Below, one piece after another: positions 60,617-64,000 of a stretch of DNA of 64,000 bases. The notes under the pieces were generated by a model. The model was not told the DNA's origin. It was given only the letters and a program-made list of their open reading frames with translations, and ran no database searches. Origin of the DNA: Gammaproteobacteria bacterium (GTDB lineage: Bacteria > Pseudomonadota > Gammaproteobacteria > Steroidobacterales > Woeseiaceae); the NCBI GenBank assembly GCA_029863125.1, contig JAOTWB010000009.1:1-64000 (forward strand), in the 5' to 3' direction. Made by a program: the position numbers and the translations under genes. Numbering within the stretch: position 1 is the first letter of the stretch; each line of letters begins with the position of its first letter.

Positions 60617-61372
60617 TTACCAGGTGCTGCCGAGCGCCACGCGGATCGCCTCTCCGTTAACCCCGCTGGATTCCTCGGACGCGAGAAACGCGATCACCTC
60701 GGCAACCTCCCGGGACGTCACCACGCGGCCGGCGGGATACAACGCCGCCCGTTCTGCCCACACCTGTTCCGTCGGGATACCACGATCCTTTGACTCCTGG
60801 AGCGCCGAACGTTCTGCCATTTCTGTCTGCACCCAGCCGGGTAAGACAGCATTCGATGTAACGCCAAAAGAGCCACCGTCCTGTGCGACTGAACGCATCA
60901 GCCCTAGCAGCCCGTGTTTTGAGCTGGTGTAAGCGCTACCGGCGTGCTCTGCGACCAGGCCGGCAGTAGAGCTCGTAAACACGACGCGGCCATAGCCGCG
61001 CTCGGTCATTCCCTGCAGCACAAGCCGCGAAAGATAAAAGGGCCCGTCGAGGTTGACGCGCATCGTCTCGCGCCATATGTCCGGGTCTTGTTCCCAGATG
61101 ACGCGCTCATGCGCCGAACCGATACCGTGATTGCAAACAAGAATCTCGACCGGGCCCAGGCGTTTCTCGACGTCTCGGACCGCATCCGCACAGCCCTCGG
61201 GAGTTCCAAGGTCGGCGACCGAATAGGCCAGCCCGACGTCTTCGAGTTCCCCTCGACCGCGGGCGACGCACATCACACGGGCGCCGCGCGCGGCCAGGAG
61301 CTCGGCCGTCGAACGTCCAATGCCCCGGCTTCCGCCTGTAACGAGCGCGACGCGCCCTTCGACTCCGGCCAT
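60617..61372 (-). CDS. SDR-family oxidoreductase (3-oxoacyl-ACP reductase-like)
   Basis: The 251-residue protein has the classical SDR motifs: TGGSRGIG at 12-19, NHG at about 99-101 (where NAG is usual), catalytic Ser and Y-T-S-S-K in SAYTSSKHG, and PGWVQTEM after it. It resembles FabG-like reductases of unknown substrate. The gene starts 33 bases after a likely -10 element and a 16-base palindrome. It lies between mnmA and the nudJ gene on the same strand. N-H-G in place of N-A-G is a modest deviation. Confidence 0.85.
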   Translation of the reverse strand: MAGVEGRVALVTGGSRGIGRSTAELLAARGARVMCVARGRGELEDVGLAYSVADLGTPEGCADAVRDVEKRLGPVEILVCNHGIGSAHERVIWEQDPDIWRETMRVNLDGPFYLSRLVLQGMTERGYGRVVFTSSTAGLVAEHAGSAYTSSKHGLLGLMRSVAQDGGSFGVTSNAVLPGWVQTEMAERSALQESKDRGIPTEQVWAERAALYPAGRVVTSREVAEVIAFLASEESSGVNGEAIRVALGSTW

Positions 61373-61404
61373 ACTGCCGATCCTCCCGGTCCGAATATCG
61401 CGTC

Positions 61405-61432
61405 AGTATAACGTCGGCTTTCGATCGAAAGC
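61405..61432 (-). promoter_or_regulatory. Promoter with perfect palindrome upstream of the SDR gene
   Basis: GCTTTCGATCGAAAGC at 61417-61432 is a perfect 16-base palindrome. On the minus strand it is followed by TATACT (61405-61410), a good -10 hexamer, 33 bases before the SDR start. The palindrome covers the spacer and -35 region, where a repressor would block RNA polymerase. No regulator gene is adjacent. Confidence 0.45.
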
Positions 61433-61517
61433 ATTCGCATTGCGTCGAGATCAACGGGTACCACATTCGGATCATGCCCGACGACAGCGCGGAGAATAGC
61501 AGCGGAAAGGCGCCTGA

Positions 61518-62009
61518 TCAGACCAGATCGGCCTTGGCGATCACCCGATCGACGTTGTGTTGCAGCGGCAGCATGCCCGTGAGAAGTTCATCCGATTGAC
61601 GGCTGCCGGACACGTAGTCATGAACGCAACGCAGCACGGCGGGAGAACGCAGCCTCGTTTGGCGCTCGACAATTTCCTCAAGCGTAAGCCAGTGGCGTCC
61701 GATGATGCCCTCATCGAGTTCGCGCTCCTCGTCGCAGCGCAAGAACCGCCCGGCATAAGTGATGCGCAGAAACTGTTGCCGGGTCTGCGGGTGAATCCAC
61801 AGGTACACGCCGACAAGTTCTTCGCACGCAATGTCACAAGCCGTTTCTTCGCGGGTTTCGCGGATTACGGCCTGTTCGGGCGATTCGTCGGCCTCGATGT
61901 GTCCGCCGGGCTGACTGAATATGTGACGACCGGACGCATACTCTTCGACGAACAGGAATCGTCCTTCACGCTCTACGACAGCCGCAACTGTCAGATCGGT
62001 TACGTGCAT
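61518..62009 (-). CDS. nudJ: Nudix hydrolase, NudJ-like
   Basis: The 163-residue protein has the full Nudix box at 36-58 (GHIEADESPEQAVIRETREE and two further residues in pattern), which binds magnesium. MHVTDLTVAAVVEREGRFLFVEE is a typical NudJ opening, with the V-A-A-V-V-E-R-E-G-R-F-L core. E. coli NudJ hydrolyses thiamine pyrophosphate precursors and nucleoside di-/triphosphates. Its place near mnmA and purB supports the orthology, although an SDR gene intervenes. The exact substrate is inferred. Confidence 0.82.
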   Translation of the reverse strand: MHVTDLTVAAVVEREGRFLFVEEYASGRHIFSQPGGHIEADESPEQAVIRETREETACDIACEELVGVYLWIHPQTRQQFLRITYAGRFLRCDEERELDEGIIGRHWLTLEEIVERQTRLRSPAVLRCVHDYVSGSRQSDELLTGMLPLQHNVDRVIAKADLV

Positions 62010-62015
62010 CGGTTC

Positions 62016-62513
62016 TTATATGCCGAGTTGGCGAAATTCCATTTCGACTTCACTGGCTGACCAGATTTCGTCGAACATTTTGCTGTAAAGTTTAGCCACG
62101 GCGGGTTCATGCGTATCCGCAATACCTTCCCAGCGGCTTGCCTGGAGCCGGTAAACCAGGGCGGTCTCGTCGGCAATACAGAATGCTTCGGCGTGCGTGC
62201 GCAGATCTTCGCGTACGTGGCGAAACTCGATGTAGGTATTCAGGCGTCGACCGAGATGCACGAAATTATTGCCATTCTTGACGGCGCGGGACGGGTCCGC
62301 AATCAACACACGAATGCGCGCGTAGGTTTGCGACAGCACGAGTTTCTTTATGATTTCCAGGAACTCGGAATTGTCGTAAATACCCGGCTCGAGGTCATGC
62401 GTGAAAATCGAAACTCTCCGCGAGGCTTCTCTCACCACTTCAATGGCGGCTTGACGCATTTCTTCCCGGGTCGAGATTACCCAGCGCTTGCCGTTTCGCT
62501 TTGCCTGTTCCAT
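62016..62513 (-). CDS. Phospholipase-D-like domain protein of unknown function
   Basis: The 165-residue protein contains SIFTHDLEPGIYDNSEFLEIIKKL-type strands and helices and RIRVLIADPSRAVKNGNNFVHLGRRL, a pattern that recalls half of a PLD nuclease fold (H-L-G-R-R in place of HxK). I think it belongs to a conserved gammaproteobacterial domain of unknown function found near nudJ-like genes. A catalytic HKD motif is absent, so enzymatic activity is doubtful. It lies six bases from the nudJ start and is probably co-transcribed. Confidence 0.6.
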   Translation of the reverse strand: MEQAKRNGKRWVISTREEMRQAAIEVVREASRRVSIFTHDLEPGIYDNSEFLEIIKKLVLSQTYARIRVLIADPSRAVKNGNNFVHLGRRLNTYIEFRHVREDLRTHAEAFCIADETALVYRLQASRWEGIADTHEPAVAKLYSKMFDEIWSASEVEMEFRQLGI

Positions 62514-62673
62514 AGACGATCCATATTACCGGCGAGCGAGACTTGAACTTGCCAACTGCGTCACGTTTTGGCGCATGTTTCCCGGTTGAAAATCATTCGC
62601 ATCCCTCGTCATTCGGGCATTTCAGGCGGCCTGCGCCAATAATCCCAGCCCGATTTTTCTTTACATATGGTCA

Positions 62674-63717
62674 TCAAAGCTCAGGAACTTCGAATGCGCC
62701 GTGGTCCAGCAGCCAGCGGAGGCATTTTTCGCTGAATGCGGCCGCCAGCGCGGCATCCAGGCGGCGCCGGCGGCAGAGGGCAGCGATGCTTCGGCGCTCG
62801 TCACCCTCGAGCGGCCGGGCGATGCCATTCAGATAGAGCGTCTCGTCGTCGTAAGCGAGTCGCGCCATGCCGTGCAACCGAAGTTTTCCGAGGACAGCGG
62901 GCGTAACCAGCAGGGCCGTTATCTCATCCTGCCCCGGTGCCAGCGGCTGCAGCCACGGCTTGAGTTCGGTGACGGAGCAACCGAGCCTGTTCGCGTGCCT
63001 GCCTGCGCGATCGTGTGCGGCGGACGAGAGGTAGCCGGGCTGGACTTCTTCGAGCCGCAGGTCGGGGTCGGCATAGTAAGGCGGGGCGCGCATGCCGATG
63101 GAATAGGTGATGCATGCTCTTTTTGCCGTTCCCCAATGCGCGACGCCGGGCGGCAGATAAAGCACATCACCCTGCCGCGCAACGTGACATTCACTGCCGC
63201 TAAATTCCTGCAGAAGTACGAGGTCATCGCTGGCCAAAGTATCCTCCGGCATGTCTTGGGTTGATATCCGCCACTCCCGGACGCCAATGCCCTGACACAG
63301 GAAGACGTCGTAATTGTCGCGATGGGGACCAACGCCACCGCCCGGAGCAGCAAAGCTGATCATCAGGTCGTCGATGCGCCAGTCGGGAATAAACGGGACG
63401 TGTCGAAACAATCTTCGCATTGCCGGCAGGTGCTTTTCGACGTCGTGAACGAGGAGGGTCCAGTCGCGTCTCGGCAGCGCCTCAAGTGAATCCACGTCGA
63501 ACGGGCCCGTTTCGACGCGGTATCGCATTCGATCGCGCGAGCGATCCGTGAAGACAATGCGCGACTCAACGTCGTCGAGCGTGGCGAGCCACGCCAGTTC
63601 GTTGCGCGTCAGCGCGGGCCGCATGGCAGGGATCGCCTGCGGCATGAGAAGTGGTTTCTTCTGCCAGTAACGGGCAAGAAATGTCTCGGCCGTCAGGTTC
63701 CCGGGAAACATCAGCAC
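62674..63717 (-). CDS. roxA: Cupin-type ribosomal oxygenase (RoxA/YcfD-like)
   Basis: YcfD/RoxA hydroxylates an arginine of ribosomal protein uL16 with Fe(II) and 2-oxoglutarate. The 347-residue protein has the JmjC-type iron site: His132 and Asp134 in GPHRDNYDVF and His194 in PPGVAHWG. PDWRIDDLMISFAAPGGG before it and the C-terminal winged-helix-like dimer region are as in the family. An ATG six bases later is an alternative start. It lies 11 bases from the purB stop, same strand, as in E. coli relatives where such genes flank purB-type clusters. Confidence 0.9.
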   Translation of the reverse strand: MLMFPGNLTAETFLARYWQKKPLLMPQAIPAMRPALTRNELAWLATLDDVESRIVFTDRSRDRMRYRVETGPFDVDSLEALPRRDWTLLVHDVEKHLPAMRRLFRHVPFIPDWRIDDLMISFAAPGGGVGPHRDNYDVFLCQGIGVREWRISTQDMPEDTLASDDLVLLQEFSGSECHVARQGDVLYLPPGVAHWGTAKRACITYSIGMRAPPYYADPDLRLEEVQPGYLSSAAHDRAGRHANRLGCSVTELKPWLQPLAPGQDEITALLVTPAVLGKLRLHGMARLAYDDETLYLNGIARPLEGDERRSIAALCRRRRLDAALAAAFSEKCLRWLLDHGAFEVPEL

Positions 63718-63728
63718 CGCCGGCTTGC

Positions 63729-64000
63729 TCAGATATCGCCGGCCTGTTTGGCGGCGAGCCCAATGTAGGTTTCGGGTGTGAGCTCCAGAAGCCTCTGCTT
63801 TTCGCCGGCGGGAATATCGAGCGTATCGATGAACTTGACGAGCAGCTCCCTGGTGACCGCCTGGCCGCGAGTCAGTACCTTGAGTTTCTCGTAGGGCTCC
63901 GGGATGCCGTAACGGCGCATGACGGTCTGCACCGCCTCTGCAAGAACTTCCCAGGCGCCGGCAACGTCAGCGTGTATCGCCTCACGGTTAACCTGCAGTT
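63729..64000 (-). CDS. purB: Adenylosuccinate lyase, C-terminal part (5' end outside window)
   Basis: The reverse frame is open from the window end to the stop at 63729 (90 residues). It reads L-Q-V-N-R-E-A-I-H-A-D, then WEVLAEAVQTVMRRYG and PEPYEKLKVLTRG, which is the C-terminus of PurB of the E. coli type. PurB acts twice in purine synthesis, on SAICAR and on adenylosuccinate. The internal ATG at 63932 is not the start. The rest of the gene lies beyond base 64000. Confidence 0.93.
   Translation of the reverse strand, partial: LQVNREAIHADVAGAWEVLAEAVQTVMRRYGIPEPYEKLKVLTRGQAVTRELLVKFIDTLDIPAGEKQRLLELTPETYIGLAAKQAGDI

Overview
The window is a dense, GC-rich stretch of a Gram-negative chromosome. 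The gene order yebC-ruvC-ruvA-ruvB-ybgC-tolQRAB-pal-cpoB, a fused aspartokinase/homoserine dehydrogenase, sucA-sucB-lpd, a RelA with a degenerate hydrolase domain, and a nudJ/mnmA/purB neighbourhood all point to a gammaproteobacterium. AlkB, many SDR enzymes and lineage-type hypothetical genes suggest an environmental, probably marine, lineage of the Woeseiales/Chromatiales type; that placement is inference. I see no rRNA, insertion sequence, prophage or CRISPR array. Two genes run off the window: a DUF3300 protein on the left and purB on the right.

Region by region. 1-5.3 kb: envelope and hypothetical genes, a zinc-type alcohol dehydrogenase without its structural-zinc cysteines, and a DUF885 peptidase. 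5.3-8.5 kb: a tightly overlapping run of a zinc-ribbon protein, a Tat-exported SDR lipoprotein, queC and queE (7-deazaguanine synthesis). 8.5-13.1 kb: membrane proteins, a Fic protein preceded by a cluster of inverted TCGACATAT-type repeats, fhs, and a small ribbon-helix-helix-like protein with its own inverted repeat. 13.2-20.8 kb: a CadC-like TPR regulator, arfB, an MFS transporter, an outer-membrane barrel, a microcin-like double-glycine-leader peptide facing a CPBP intramembrane protease, alkB, and a DUF5658 protein that appears to start at ATC.

20.9-31.6 kb: the 2-oxoglutarate dehydrogenase operon, an AGCS symporter, an NfeD/stomatin pair, a lipoprotein, a small-domain membrane protein with a DUF2505 partner, and a broken SRPBCC pseudogene. 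31.7-47.5 kb: relA, then yebC-ruvCAB-ybgC-tolQRAB-pal-cpoB, tRNA-Lys(TTT), thrABC and a NERD protein. 47.5-56 kb: tatD, an ABC-2 exporter, an exported protein built of VNG repeats, a YgjP-type metallopeptidase, a porin-znuA-znuB operon with no znuC, and DUF2333. 56-64 kb: a sirtuin gene translationally coupled to acnA, mnmA, an SDR, a Nudix hydrolase, a PLD-like protein, a ribosomal oxygenase and purB.

Most of the window is core metabolism and envelope maintenance (Tol-Pal, TCA cycle, threonine, tRNA modification). The parts most likely to hold something new are the double-glycine peptide with the CPBP protease (17.5-18.7 kb), the operator-like array between fic and fhs (10.84-10.99 kb), the porin-znuAB operon, and the non-canonical start of the DUF5658 gene.
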